DNA from: Polymorphobacter multimanifer
GTDB lineage: Bacteria > Pseudomonadota > Alphaproteobacteria > Sphingomonadales > Sphingomonadaceae
Reading direction: 5' to 3'
Assembly (NCBI RefSeq): GCF_014205635.1
Contig: NZ_JACIIV010000023.1
Location: 1 to 64,000 of the forward strand
DNA: 64,000 bases
Within the stretch, counting starts at the first letter, position 1. Each line of letters starts with the position of its first letter. The position numbers were made by a program, and so were the translations under genes. Below the pieces are notes generated by a model. It saw only the letters and a list, made by a program, of their open reading frames with translations. It ran no database searches and was not told where the DNA came from. Below, piece by piece: positions 51,460 to 61,600 of the stretch.

Positions 51460-54400
51460 ATGCGGCTCTCGCGCTTCTTCATCGACCGGCCGATCTTCGC
51501 CGCGGTCATCTCGGTCCTCATCGTGCTGGTGGGCATCGTCGCCTATCCCACCCTGCCGGTGGCGCAATATCCCGAGATCGCCCCGCCGACGATCAGCGTG
51601 ACCGCAACCTACCCCGGCGCGTCCGCCGAAGTGCTCGCCGACACGGTGGCGGCGCCGCTCGAGCAGGAAATCAACGGCGTCGAGGACATGATCTACATGA
51701 CCTCCTCGTCCACCGGCGATGGCCGGATGCTGCTCAACATCGTCTTCAAGCTCGGCACCGATCTCGATAATGCCCAGGTGCTGGTGCAGAACCGCGTCGC
51801 TTCGGCCGAGCCGCGGCTCCCCGACACGGTGCGCTCGCTCGGCGTGACGACGCGCAAGAACTCGCCCGATATCCTGCTCGTGGTGTTCCTCGAATCGACC
51901 GATGACAGCCTGCCGCTCGACTATGTGTCCAACTATGCCACGCTGTATCTGCAGGACCGGCTGGCGCGAATCGACGGCGTGGGCGGCATCAATGCGTTCG
52001 GCGTGCGCGACTATGCGATGCGCATCTGGATCGACCCCGAAAAGGCCGCGTCGCGCGGGCTCAACGCCCAGGATGTGGTGGCGGCGCTCCGCGCCCAGAA
52101 CGTCCAGGTGGCGGCAGGCACGATCGGCGCCCCGCCGTTCGATGCCGGCGGCTCGGGCTATCAGCTCAACGTCGAGACCAAGGGCCGGCTGACGACCACG
52201 CAGGAATTCGGGGACATCGTCATCAAGGCCGATGGTCCGCGCATCACCCGCGTGGCCGATGTGGCGCGGATCGAGATCGGCGCGCAGGATTATGGCACCA
52301 ACGCCTATGTGAACGGCAAGCAGGGGGTGGGCTTCGGCATCACCCAGCGGCCGGGCTCGAACGCGCTCGCCACGGCAGACGCGATCATCGCCGAGATGGA
52401 AGCCGCCAAGGCGGATTTTCCGCAGGGGCTGACCTACCGCATCCCCTACAACCCCACCGAATATGTGCGCGCCTCGATCGAGAGCGTCGAGGACACGCTG
52501 ATCGAGGCAGTGATCCTCGTGGTGCTGGTGGTGCTGGTGTTCCTGCAGAGCTGGCGCGCGGCGCTGATACCGGTGCTGGCGATCCCGGTCAGCCTGATCG
52601 GCACCTTCGCGGTGATGGCGGCGTTCGGCTATTCGTTGAACAACCTTTCGCTGTTCGGGCTGGTGCTCGCCATCGGCATCGTCGTCGACGATGCTATCGT
52701 GGTCGTGGAGAATGTCGAGCGCGAACTGAAGCTCGGGCTCACCCCGCGCGAGGCATCGTACCGGACGATGAACGAGGTGGGCGGGGCGCTGGTGGCGATC
52801 GCGCTCACGCTGTGCGCGGTGTTCGTGCCGACCGCCTTCATCAGCGGCATCTCGGGGCAGTTCTACAAGCAGTTCGCGCTCACCATCTCGGCCGCCACGC
52901 TCATTTCCTGCGTGGTGTCGCTCACCCTGTCCCCGGCACTTGCAGCCCTGCTGCTCAAGCCGCACGACGAGCATGCGGCGGCGCCGCAAGGCTGGCGCCG
53001 CGTGCCGGCCAAGGCAGCTGACCGTTTCAACGCCGGCTTCGACTGGCTTTCGGAGCGTTACGGCCGGATCACGGCGCGGGCCGTGCGCAGCATCGCCATC
53101 ATCCTCGTCGTCTATGCCGGGCTGCTGGTGCTGGCGGGCTGGCGGCTGGTCGCCACGCCGCAGGGCTTCATCCCCGCACAGGACCAGGGCTATCTGATCG
53201 CGGTGGTGCAGATGCCGCCGGGCACCTCGCTCGAACGCACCGACAAGGTGGTGCTCGATGCCGTGCGCACGGCGCGCGCCACCAATGGCGTGGAGCGGGT
53301 GGTGGCCTTTGCCGGGCTCGATGGCGCCAGCTTCACCAACGCCCCCAACGCCGGCACGCTGTTCATCCAGATGGACGATTATCCGGTGCGCGCCGACAAG
53401 GGGCTGACCGGCGATTCGATCCTCGGCAGCCTGCGCCAGGCGATGGGCGGCATCGGCGCCGGCAACATCCTCGTCATCCCGCCGCCGCCGGTGCGCGGCA
53501 TCGGCACCGGGGGCGGCTTCAAGATGATGGTGCAGGACCGCTCGGGCCAGGGCTATCCGGCGCTGGAGCAAGCGACCTTCGGGATGATGATGGAGGCCAA
53601 CCAGCAGCCGGGGCTGACGAGCGTGTTCACGCTGTTCAACACCGGCACGCCGCGGATGTTCGCCGATGTCGATCGCGAAAAGGCGCAGCTTCTCGGCGTG
53701 GCGCCGGCGGATGTGTTCGGCACGCTGCAGGTCTATCTGGGTTCGAGCTATGTTAACGATTTCAACCTGTTCGGCCGCACCTACCGGGTGACGGCCCAGG
53801 CCGATGCGCCGTTCCGCAACGACCCGACCGACATCACCAACCTGCGGGTGCGGGCGGCCTCGGGGCAGATGGTGCCGCTGGGATCGATGGTGCGCCTGTC
53901 GGACACCAGCGGGCCGTACCGCGTGGTGCGCCACAATCTGTTCCCGGCGGCCGAGCTGCAGGGGGACCGGCTGCCCGGATTCTCGAGCGGCGAGGCGCTG
54001 GGGGCCATGGAGGGGCTGGCGGGCCGGCTGCTGCCCGAGGGCTTCAGCTATGAATGGACCGAGCTGGCGTATCAGGAGAAGACGCAGGGCAATACCGCAG
54101 CGGTGGTGTTCGTGCTTGCGGTGGTGTTCGTGTTCCTGCTGCTGGCGGCGCAATATGAATCGCTGGTGCTGCCGCTCGCGGTCATCCTCATCGTGCCGAT
54201 GTGCCTGCTGGCGGCGATTCTGGGGGTGAACATCCGCGGGTTCGACAACAATATCCTGACGCAGATCGGGCTGGTGGTGCTGGTGGGGCTGGCAGCGAAG
54301 AACGCCATCCTGATCGTCGAGTTCGCCAAGCAGGCCGAGGAAGCGGGCAAGGACCGCTGGGCTGCGGCCGAAGCGGCGGCACGCACCCGGTTGCGCCCCA

Positions 54401-54645
54401 TCCTGATGACGAGCTTCGCCTTCATCCTCGGTGTGGTGCCGCTGGTCATCGCCTCGGGTCCCGGTGCGGAGATGCGGCAGGCGCTGGGCACGGCGGTGTT
54501 CGCGGGCATGATCGGCGTCACGGTGTTCGGGCTGCTTTTCACGCCGGTGTTCTATGTGATCGCCAGCTGGGCGGCAGCCAGGCTGGGGCGGCCGATCGGC
54601 AGCACGCGGCCGGAGATGATCTCGGGTGTGGAGCAGCCGGCATGA
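51460..54645 (+). CDS. RND multidrug efflux permease (HAE1 family)
   Basis: A 1,061-residue inner-membrane proton/drug antiporter of the AcrB/MexB type, working as a trimer. It has 12 membrane segments with two large periplasmic loops. The N-terminus FFIDRPIFAAVISVLIVLVG and the TM4 proton-relay motif GIVVDDAIVVVENVER (two aspartates) are conserved, as are the pore-domain motifs near SSSTGDG. The start is one base after the adaptor stop, and the stop overlaps the outer-membrane factor start as ATGA. Hydrophobic substrates are expected, but not defined. Confidence 0.97.
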   Translation: MRLSRFFIDRPIFAAVISVLIVLVGIVAYPTLPVAQYPEIAPPTISVTATYPGASAEVLADTVAAPLEQEINGVEDMIYMTSSSTGDGRMLLNIVFKLGTDLDNAQVLVQNRVASAEPRLPDTVRSLGVTTRKNSPDILLVVFLESTDDSLPLDYVSNYATLYLQDRLARIDGVGGINAFGVRDYAMRIWIDPEKAASRGLNAQDVVAALRAQNVQVAAGTIGAPPFDAGGSGYQLNVETKGRLTTTQEFGDIVIKADGPRITRVADVARIEIGAQDYGTNAYVNGKQGVGFGITQRPGSNALATADAIIAEMEAAKADFPQGLTYRIPYNPTEYVRASIESVEDTLIEAVILVVLVVLVFLQSWRAALIPVLAIPVSLIGTFAVMAAFGYSLNNLSLFGLVLAIGIVVDDAIVVVENVERELKLGLTPREASYRTMNEVGGALVAIALTLCAVFVPTAFISGISGQFYKQFALTISAATLISCVVSLTLSPALAALLLKPHDEHAAAPQGWRRVPAKAADRFNAGFDWLSERYGRITARAVRSIAIILVVYAGLLVLAGWRLVATPQGFIPAQDQGYLIAVVQMPPGTSLERTDKVVLDAVRTARATNGVERVVAFAGLDGASFTNAPNAGTLFIQMDDYPVRADKGLTGDSILGSLRQAMGGIGAGNILVIPPPPVRGIGTGGGFKMMVQDRSGQGYPALEQATFGMMMEANQQPGLTSVFTLFNTGTPRMFADVDREKAQLLGVAPADVFGTLQVYLGSSYVNDFNLFGRTYRVTAQADAPFRNDPTDITNLRVRAASGQMVPLGSMVRLSDTSGPYRVVRHNLFPAAELQGDRLPGFSSGEALGAMEGLAGRLLPEGFSYEWTELAYQEKTQGNTAAVVFVLAVVFVFLLLAAQYESLVLPLAVILIVPMCLLAAILGVNIRGFDNNILTQIGLVVLVGLAAKNAILIVEFAKQAEEAGKDRWAAAEAAARTRLRPILMTSFAFILGVVPLVIASGPGAEMRQALGTAVFAGMIGVTVFGLLFTPVFYVIASWAAARLGRPIGSTRPEMISGVEQPA

Positions 54646-56045
54646 AGACGCGGCTTTTGATGGCGGCGCTGCTGCTTTCCGGCTGTGCGCTGGGGCCGGA
54701 CTATGTGCCCGCACCGCTGCCGCCGGTGGAAGGCGGCGCGCTGGTGGCGGGTGCCGAGGGGGCGACGGTGGGCGTGGAAGCACCGGTGACGTGGTGGCGG
54801 CTCTATGACGATCCGCTTCTCGACGAGCTTGTCGGCCAGGCACTGGCGGCGAACACCGATCTGCGGGCAGCCACGGCGCGGCTGCGGCAGGTGCGCGCCG
54901 TGCTGAGCGAGACGCGCAGCCAGCGGCTGCCGAGCACCAGCATCACCGGCAGTGCCGTGGAAGCGCGGCAGGCGGTGCCGACGCCGACGGGGCCGGTGGC
55001 GTTCGAGAGCGAATTCTACCGGCTGGGGCTCGATGCCAGCTACGAGATCGACCTTTATGGCCGGGTCACGCGGTCGGTGCAGGCGGCGCGGGCCGATTTC
55101 GAGGCGGAGGAAGCGGCGCGGGACACGGTGCGGATCACTGTCGCGGCCGAGACGGCGCGTGCCTATGCCGATGCCTGTTCGGCGGCGGCACAGCTGGCGG
55201 TGGCGGAGCGCAGCCTGAAGTTGCAGGCGGACAGCTTCGGCATTGCGGAGAAGCGGGTGGCGGCGGGGCGTGATTCGCCGCTCGATGTGGCGCGCGCCCG
55301 CGCACAGCTCGAATCGACGCGGGCGACGCTGCCGGCGTTCACCGCGCAGCGCGCGGCGGCGCTCAACCGGCTGGCGGTGCTCACCGGGCGGCAGCCGGCG
55401 CAGGTGGATGCGCGGGTGAAGGCGTGCACGGCGCCACCGCTGCTCAAGACGGCGATTCCGGTCGGCGATGGCGCGGCGCTGCTCAGGCGGCGGCCCGATG
55501 TGCGCCAGGCCGAGCGGCGGCTGGCGGCGGCGACGGCGCGGATCGGTGTGGCGATGGCGGATTTCTTCCCGCAGATTTCGCTCGGCGGCAGTGTCTCGGG
55601 GCAGGGCGTCACGCCGGGGGCGGCGCTGAGCAACCGCGGCTTCGCCTTCAGCATCGGCCCGGCGATCAGCTGGACCTTCCCCAATTTCGCCGCTGCGCGC
55701 GCCCGCACGCGGCAGGCGCGCGCCGGCAGCGACGAAGCGGTGGCGAATTTCGAAGGCAGCATGCTCGCCGCCCTCGAGGAGACCGAGACGGCGCTCGCCA
55801 ATTATGCTGCGGGGCTTGCCACCAACGAGGCGCTCCGCGCGGCGCGTGACGAGAGCGCGCGGGCGGCGCGGATCGTGCGGCTGCGCTATGGGGCGGGGTC
55901 GGAAGGGTTTCTGGCGGTGCTCGATGCCGAGCGCACGCTGGCGACGGCGGATGCGCAGCTGGCGGCGAACGATGCCGATCTCACCACGCGCCAGATCGCC
56001 GTGTTCAAGGCGCTGGGCGGCGGCTGGGAGCCTGTGGAAGGCTGA
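54642..56045 (+). CDS. RND outer-membrane factor lipoprotein (OprM/NodT family)
   Basis: A 467-residue outer-membrane channel of the TolC superfamily. Lipobox LLLSGC gives an acylated cysteine at residue 15. Two repeated alpha-helical/beta-barrel halves are seen (NTDLRAATARLRQVRAVLSE and RRPDVRQAERRLAAATARIG); WWRLYDDPLLDELV is typical of the NodT group. It is coupled to the RND permease by an ATGA overlap and completes the tripartite pump. Confidence 0.95.
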   Translation: MKTRLLMAALLLSGCALGPDYVPAPLPPVEGGALVAGAEGATVGVEAPVTWWRLYDDPLLDELVGQALAANTDLRAATARLRQVRAVLSETRSQRLPSTSITGSAVEARQAVPTPTGPVAFESEFYRLGLDASYEIDLYGRVTRSVQAARADFEAEEAARDTVRITVAAETARAYADACSAAAQLAVAERSLKLQADSFGIAEKRVAAGRDSPLDVARARAQLESTRATLPAFTAQRAAALNRLAVLTGRQPAQVDARVKACTAPPLLKTAIPVGDGAALLRRRPDVRQAERRLAAATARIGVAMADFFPQISLGGSVSGQGVTPGAALSNRGFAFSIGPAISWTFPNFAAARARTRQARAGSDEAVANFEGSMLAALEETETALANYAAGLATNEALRAARDESARAARIVRLRYGAGSEGFLAVLDAERTLATADAQLAANDADLTTRQIAVFKALGGGWEPVEG

Positions 56046-56077
56046 GGCTTTCATTCTGCCTGCTTGACTGTGACTGC

Positions 56078-56115
56078 TTGACTCTGGCCGGCTGCGCATA
56101 GAACATAAGTAGAAC
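56078..56115 (+). promoter_or_regulatory. LexA (SOS) box and promoter of the imuA-imuB-dnaE2 cassette
   Basis: GAAC-N7-GAAC at 56101-56115 is the alphaproteobacterial LexA box (GTTC-N7-GTTC on the other strand). It abuts the imuA ATG at 56116. A TTGACT at 56078-56083 (a second one at 56064) could be the -35, with the -10 region covered by the box. A transcript from here would have almost no leader. The rest of the 70-nt gap after the efflux operon shows nothing else. Confidence 0.85.
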
Positions 56116-56862
56116 ATGCGTCCCGGATTCGCCTTGTCGCCGGCCCTTGGGGCACGGCCTGCCCAGCCCTCGCTCCGGCCGCTCGGCTTTGGCGAGCCCG
56201 GGCTCGATGCGCGGCTGGACGGCGGGCTGCAGGCGGCGGCGCTGCACGAATTCTACCCCGCGCGGCCCGATGACGGCGTGGCGGCGATGGTGGTGGCGCT
56301 GCTGTTGGCGGCGCGGAATGGCCGGACGGGTCCGCTGCTCTGGCTCGTGGAAGCGCGGGCGATGCGCGGCGTGCGGCCCTATGCGCCCGGGCTAGCGGCG
56401 CTGGGGATCGATCCGGCGCGGCTGCTGCTGGTGCGCGCCCCCGATGCGCTGGCGCTGCTGCGCGCTGCGGCCGATGCCGTGGCCTGCCCGGCGCTGTCGG
56501 CCGTGGTGCTGCGCTGTGGACGCTCGCCGGCCTTCGGTCTCACCGCCTCGCGGCGGCTGGCGCTGGCGGCGGCGCGCAGCGGCGTGAGTGTGCTGGCAGT
56601 GCGCGAGGGCGAGCCCGCCCCGAGTGCCGCGAGCACGCGCTGGGGGGTGATGGCGCAGCCCTCGCGCGCGCTGGCCGCCGATGCGCCGGGGCTGCCGGTG
56701 TTCGGCGTCGAGCTGCTGCGCTGCCGCGCCGGCCGGCCGGGATTTTCGATGCAATTGGAGTGGAATGGTGAGGAACACAGCTTCCGGACGGCGAATCCTG
56801 GCAGTGCTGCTGCCCGGGTTGCCGGCGGAGCGGGTTCGCCAGGCAGCGCCATCGCTGCCTGA
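56116..56862 (+). CDS. imuA: SOS mutagenesis protein ImuA
   Basis: A 248-residue RecA/SulA-like accessory protein of the ImuA-ImuB-DnaE2 mutasome, needed for damage-induced mutagenesis in bacteria lacking Pol V. The N-terminus GLQAAALHEFYPARPDDGVA is typical of ImuA, and LLVRAPDALALLRA and VVLRCGRSPAFGLTASRRLA follow. It lacks a full Walker A loop, as is usual. The ATG directly follows the LexA box. The last 98 nt overlap the imuB gene in another frame. Confidence 0.88.
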   Translation: MRPGFALSPALGARPAQPSLRPLGFGEPGLDARLDGGLQAAALHEFYPARPDDGVAAMVVALLLAARNGRTGPLLWLVEARAMRGVRPYAPGLAALGIDPARLLLVRAPDALALLRAAADAVACPALSAVVLRCGRSPAFGLTASRRLALAAARSGVSVLAVREGEPAPSAASTRWGVMAQPSRALAADAPGLPVFGVELLRCRAGRPGFSMQLEWNGEEHSFRTANPGSAAARVAGGAGSPGSAIAA

Positions 56863-58372
56863 CACGCCGCTCGCGCTCACGGTTACGTCCGGCAATGCCG
56901 TGCGGCTGGCAGCACTCGATTCCCATGCCGCCGCCGCCGGGCTGGCGGTGGGGATGACGCTCGCCGATGCGCGGGCACTGCTGCCCGAGCTGCAGGTGCA
57001 GGCGCATGATCCGGCGGCCGATCTTGCCCTGCTCGAAGCGCTGGCCGATGGCTGCGGGCGCTACACGCCGATGGTGGCGGTCGCACCCCCCGCCGGGCTG
57101 CTGCTCGATATCACAGGGGCAGCGCATCTGGCCGGCGGCGAAGCGGCGCTGGCGGGCGATCTCCTCAAGCGGCTGGCGCGGATGGGGCTTTCGGGCCGTG
57201 CTGCGCTGGCGGACAATCCCGCGGCTGCGCTGGCACTGGCAGGCTTTGCCGACTCGGATGGGACCGAATGGGATGGCGATGGGCTGGTGGCGCAGGCAGA
57301 CGGCCCTTCCGCCGTTCTGGCGCTCCCCATCGCAGCGCTGCTCGGCCCGCTGGTGGCGGTGCCGGGGCTCGAGCTGGACAACCCGGATGCGCTCGCTCTC
57401 GCCCTCCGCCGCGCCGGGCTGCGCAGCGTCGCGCTGGTCGCGGGCCAGCCGCGCGCCGCCCTGGCCGCCCGGCTCGGCGATGCGCTCGTCCACCGCCTCG
57501 ATGTGCTGCTGGGTGCTGCCGCCTTTCCGCTGCAGCCGCGCTGGCCCGAGCCCGAAATCCTCGTCGAGGCGCGCTTCGCCCAGCCGCTGCTTACCGTGCC
57601 TGCAGCGCTCAAGGTGGTCGAGGGGCTGGTGGTGCGCGCCTGCCTCAACCTCTCGGAACGCGGTGCCGGCGGCCGCGCCTTCGAGGCGCTGCTCTACCGT
57701 GCCGATGGCGCGCTGGCGCGGGTGCGGGTGGACACTGCCGCTGCGCAGCGTGCACCCGCCGCGATCATGCGGCTGTTCGGCGAGCGACTGGCGGCCCTCA
57801 ACGATCCGCTCGATCCCGGCTTCGGCTATGATCTGGTGCGCCTTGCCGTCCCCGTCCTCGCGCCGCTCGGCGAGGAGCAGCTGGCGCTGGACGGCGGCGC
57901 GCTGGCCGCAGGCGAATTGCTCGGCCTCGTCGACCGCCTGACCGCGCGCCTCGGCCCCGGCCGGGTGCGGCGGCTGGCCGGGGCAGACAGCCATGTCCCC
58001 GAACAGGCCGGCTTCGACCTGCCCTTCACCGCCCGTCCCGATGCCACCGCATGGGCCGCACAAGCCCCCGGCGAGCCCCCCGAACGCCCCGCCCTGCTGT
58101 TCGACCCGCCGCAGCCGGTGGAAGTTATGGCCGAAGTCCCCGATGGCCCGCCGCGCCGCTTCCGCTGGCACCGTCGCCTCCACGACATCGTGCGCGCCGA
58201 AGGGCCCGAGCGCATCGCCGCCGAATGGTGGCGCCGCGCCGACGGCCAGGGCCTCACCCGAGACTATTACCGCGTCGAAGACAGCAGCGGCGGCCGCTTC
58301 TGGCTGTTCCGCCACGGCCTCTACGAAGAACGCCGCATACCAGGGTGGTTCGTGCATGGCCGCTTCGCGTGA
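56765..58372 (+). CDS. imuB: Catalytically atypical Y-family polymerase ImuB
   Basis: A 535-residue Y-family-like protein that acts as the hub of the mutasome, binding the beta clamp, ImuA and DnaE2. The N-terminal ILAVLLPGLPAERVRQ replaces the catalytic palm start of active Y-polymerases, whose acidic residues are not seen, as expected for ImuB. The little-finger-like region and a C-terminal tail with RFRWHRRLHDIVRAEGPERI and WRRADG follow. The start at 56765 is supported by GGAG upstream and family length, and gives a 98-nt overlap with imuA. A 250-nt gap full of palindromic repeats separates it from dnaE2. Confidence 0.88.
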   Translation: MVRNTASGRRILAVLLPGLPAERVRQAAPSLPDTPLALTVTSGNAVRLAALDSHAAAAGLAVGMTLADARALLPELQVQAHDPAADLALLEALADGCGRYTPMVAVAPPAGLLLDITGAAHLAGGEAALAGDLLKRLARMGLSGRAALADNPAAALALAGFADSDGTEWDGDGLVAQADGPSAVLALPIAALLGPLVAVPGLELDNPDALALALRRAGLRSVALVAGQPRAALAARLGDALVHRLDVLLGAAAFPLQPRWPEPEILVEARFAQPLLTVPAALKVVEGLVVRACLNLSERGAGGRAFEALLYRADGALARVRVDTAAAQRAPAAIMRLFGERLAALNDPLDPGFGYDLVRLAVPVLAPLGEEQLALDGGALAAGELLGLVDRLTARLGPGRVRRLAGADSHVPEQAGFDLPFTARPDATAWAAQAPGEPPERPALLFDPPQPVEVMAEVPDGPPRRFRWHRRLHDIVRAEGPERIAAEWWRRADGQGLTRDYYRVEDSSGGRFWLFRHGLYEERRIPGWFVHGRFA

Positions 58373-58381
58373 AGGGCAGGG

Positions 58382-58615
58382 GCCTCCGGCGGGCGAAGAA
58401 GGGCCTCCGGCGGCTGGGGCCTTGGGCCCCAGACCCCGTTTTTGGGGGCTGTGCTGTGCCTTGAAGCGTCGCGCGCAGCGCAGTCGAACATGGTCCACAA
58501 TCCGTACACCGTCCCGCAAACGCGCAGGCCCCACACATGGGGTCTGGGGCCTGCGGCCCCAGCCGCCGGAGGCACCCTTGCTACCGCCGGAGGCGCTTTT
58601 TCGCCCGCCGGAGGC
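58382..58615. repeat. Nested interspersed palindromic repeats between imuB and dnaE2
   Basis: Arms 58403-58437 and 58539-58573 are reverse complements over 35 nt except for 3 central bases and belong to the same family as the element at 30.3 kb. They are nested in an outer 16-nt perfect pair (58382-58397, GCCTCCGGCGGGCGAA, with 58600-58615); a further partial GCCGGAGGC copy lies at about 58585. The 101-nt stretch between the inner arms holds no gene. The block fills the gap between two co-directional genes of one SOS cassette, where folded RNA could reduce dnaE2 expression or protect the upstream mRNA. Confidence 0.85.
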
Positions 58616-58622
58616 ATCCTGA

Positions 58623-61600
58623 ATGGCCTTCGCCGAGCTGGCCTGTGCGACGCATTATTCCTTCCTGCGCGGCGCCAGCAGTCCGGCCGCGATGGTCGAG
58701 CGCGCGCTGGCGCTGGGGCATGGGGCGGTGGGGATTGCCGATCGCAACAGCGTGGCGGGCGTGGTGCGCGCGCATGTGGCGGTGCGCGAGGCTGAAGGCT
58801 TGCCAGCCGGTTTTCGGCTGGTGGTGGGGGCGCGGCTGGTGTTCGAGGATGCGACGCCGGATGTGCTCGCCTATCCAGCGACGCGCCGGGGCTGGGGGCG
58901 GCTGTGTCGGTTGCTGACGCTCGGCAACCTTCGGGTGGCGAAGGGCGGCTGCGCGCTGCGGCTCGAGGATCTGCTCGGGCATATCGACGACATGCTGCTG
59001 GTCGGGATGCCGGGAAAGGCCATGCCGGCGCCGCTTGCCGAGGCCGGGCGCGGGCGGCTGTGGCTGGCGGCGGTGATGCCGCGCGGCGGGGCGGACCGGC
59101 GGCGGCTGGCGGCACGGATGGCGGAGGCGGCGCGGTTGCGGCTGCCGCTGATGGCGAGCAATGATGCGCTTTATGCCGAGCCCGGGGCGCGGGCGTTGCA
59201 GGATGTGCTGAGCTGCATCCGCGAGGGGACGACGCTGGATGCGGCGGGACGGCGGCTGGAGGCCAATGCCGAGCGGCACCTGAAGGCCGAGGCCGAGATG
59301 CAGCGGCTGTTTGCCGATTGCCCGGACGCGGTGGAGGCGCCGATGCAGCTCGTGCGGCGGGTGGCGTTCGATCTCGACCAGCTTCGCTATGAATACCCCA
59401 ACGAGCCGGTGCCGCCGGGGCACAGCGCGCAGGGCTGGCTGGAGACGCTGACGATGCAGAAGGCGCGGGTGCGCTGGCCGCAGGGCGTGCCGGCCGGGGT
59501 GATGGCGCAGTTGCAGGAAGAATTCCGGGTGATCGGCAAGGCTGGCTATGCGCCCTATTTCCTCACCGTGCACGACATGGTGGCGTTTGCCCAGGCGAAG
59601 GGCATCCTGTGCCAGGGGCGCGGCTCGGCGGCCAATTCGGCGGTGTGCTTCGTGCTCGGCATCACCGCGGTCGATCCATCGAAGCACAATCTGCTGTTCT
59701 CGCGCTTCATCTCCGAAGAGCGCCGCGAGCCGCCCGACATCGATGTCGATTTCGAGCATGAGCGGCGCGAGGAGGTGATCCAGTATATCTACGCGCGCTA
59801 CGGCCGCGAGCGCGCCGGCATTGCCGCCACCGTGGCGCATTACCGGCCGCGCAGTGCGGTGCGCGAGGTGGGCAAGGTGCTGGGGCTCACCGAGGACATG
59901 ACCGGCCGGCTTTCGGGCACGGTGTGGGGCAGCTTTTCGCGCGCCATGGAGGAGAAGCGCTTTGCCGAGAGCGGGCTCGACATCGATGCGCCCGAGATCC
60001 GCCGGCTGATCCGGATGACCGGCGAGATCATGGGGCTGCCGCGGCACCTTGGGCAGCATGTCGGCGGCTTCGTGCTGACACAGGACCGGCTCGACGAGAC
60101 GGTGCCGATCCACAATGCCGCGATGCCGGACCGCACTTTCATCGAGTGGGACAAGGACGATATCGACGCGCTGGGGCTGATGAAGGTCGATGTGCTCGCA
60201 CTCGGGATGCTAAGCTGCATCCGCCGCGCCTTTGCGCTCATCAAGGCGCATATCGGCCGCCAGTACACGCTCGACAATGTACCCGATGAGGCGCCGGACG
60301 TGTTCGACATGCTGTGCCTGGGCGATTCGGTCGGGGTGTTCCAGGTCGAGAGCCGCGCCCAGATGAACATGCTGCCAAGGCTGCGGCCGCGCGAATTCTA
60401 CGATCTGGTGATCCAGGTGGCGATCGTGCGGCCGGGGCCGATCCAGGGGGACATGGTCCACCCCTATCTGCGGCGCCGGCAGGGGCGCGAGGCCGTGAGC
60501 TTTCCCGCTCCCGCCGCCCCGCACGACCGCGATGAGCTGAAGGGCGTGCTGGGGCGGACCTTGGGGGTGCCGCTGTTCCAGGAGCAGGCGATGCGGCTGG
60601 CGATCGTCGCGGCAGCGTTCACACCCTCGGAGGCCAACCAGCTGCGCCGCGCGATGGCGACCTTCCGCAACATCGGCACCATGGGCGGCTTTGCCGAGAA
60701 GATGATCGAGGGGATGGTGGCGCGCGGCTATGAGCGCGACTTTGCCACACGCTGCTTCAAGCAGATCGAGGGCTTCGGCAGCTATGGCTTTCCCGAAAGC
60801 CATGCGCTGGCCTTTGCACGATTGGTGTGGATTTCGAGCTATTTGAAGTGCCGCTACCCGGCTGTGTTTGCCGCTGCGCTCCTCAATTCGCAGCCGATGG
60901 GATTTTATGCGCCGGCACAAATCGTGCGTGATGCGCGCGAGCATGGCGTGGCGGTGCTGCCGGTCGATGTGAACGCCAGCGACTGGGATTGCACGCTGGA
61001 GGCTGGTGCACTGCGGCTGGGGCTGCGGCAGGTGACCGGGTTCCGCGCCGAATGGGCGGCGGCGATGGCAGCGGCGCGGCCCTTCGCCAGCCTCGAGGAC
61101 ATGGCGCGCCGCGCAGCATTGCCGCCGCGCGCGCTGAAACTGCTGGCCGATGCCGATGCAGTTGCTCTCCTCGGTTTAAGTCGGCGCGAGGGCGGCTGGG
61201 ATGCGCTGCGCACGCCCGCCGATGTGCTGCCGCTGTTTGCCGCCGCCGGCGTGGCCGAGCTTGGCGAGGAGCCGGCGTTCGCGCTCCCCGAAATGCGGCT
61301 CGGTGAGGATGTGGCCGCCGATTACCAGGTGCTGCGGCTCAGCCTCAAGGCGCATCCGATGGCGCTGCTGCGCGGTGCGCTGCCGCCGGGCACCGCCAGC
61401 GCTGCCGAAGTGTCCGCGGCGCGCGCCGGCAGGCAGCTGAGCATGGCCGGCGTGGTGCTGGTGCGGCAGCGGCCGGGCAATGGCAACGCCATCTTCATCA
61501 CGCTGGAGGATGAGACCGGGGTGGTGAATGTCGTGCTCTGGGCGCGCTTGTTCGAACATTATCGGCGCGCGGTGATGGGTGCCCGGCTGATGTGCGTGCG

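Noticed and set aside
51304-54843. 1,179-residue minus-strand frame opposite the RND pump
   Set aside because: Longest open frame here, but H/R/D-rich low-complexity translation; the RND permease on the plus strand is unambiguous.
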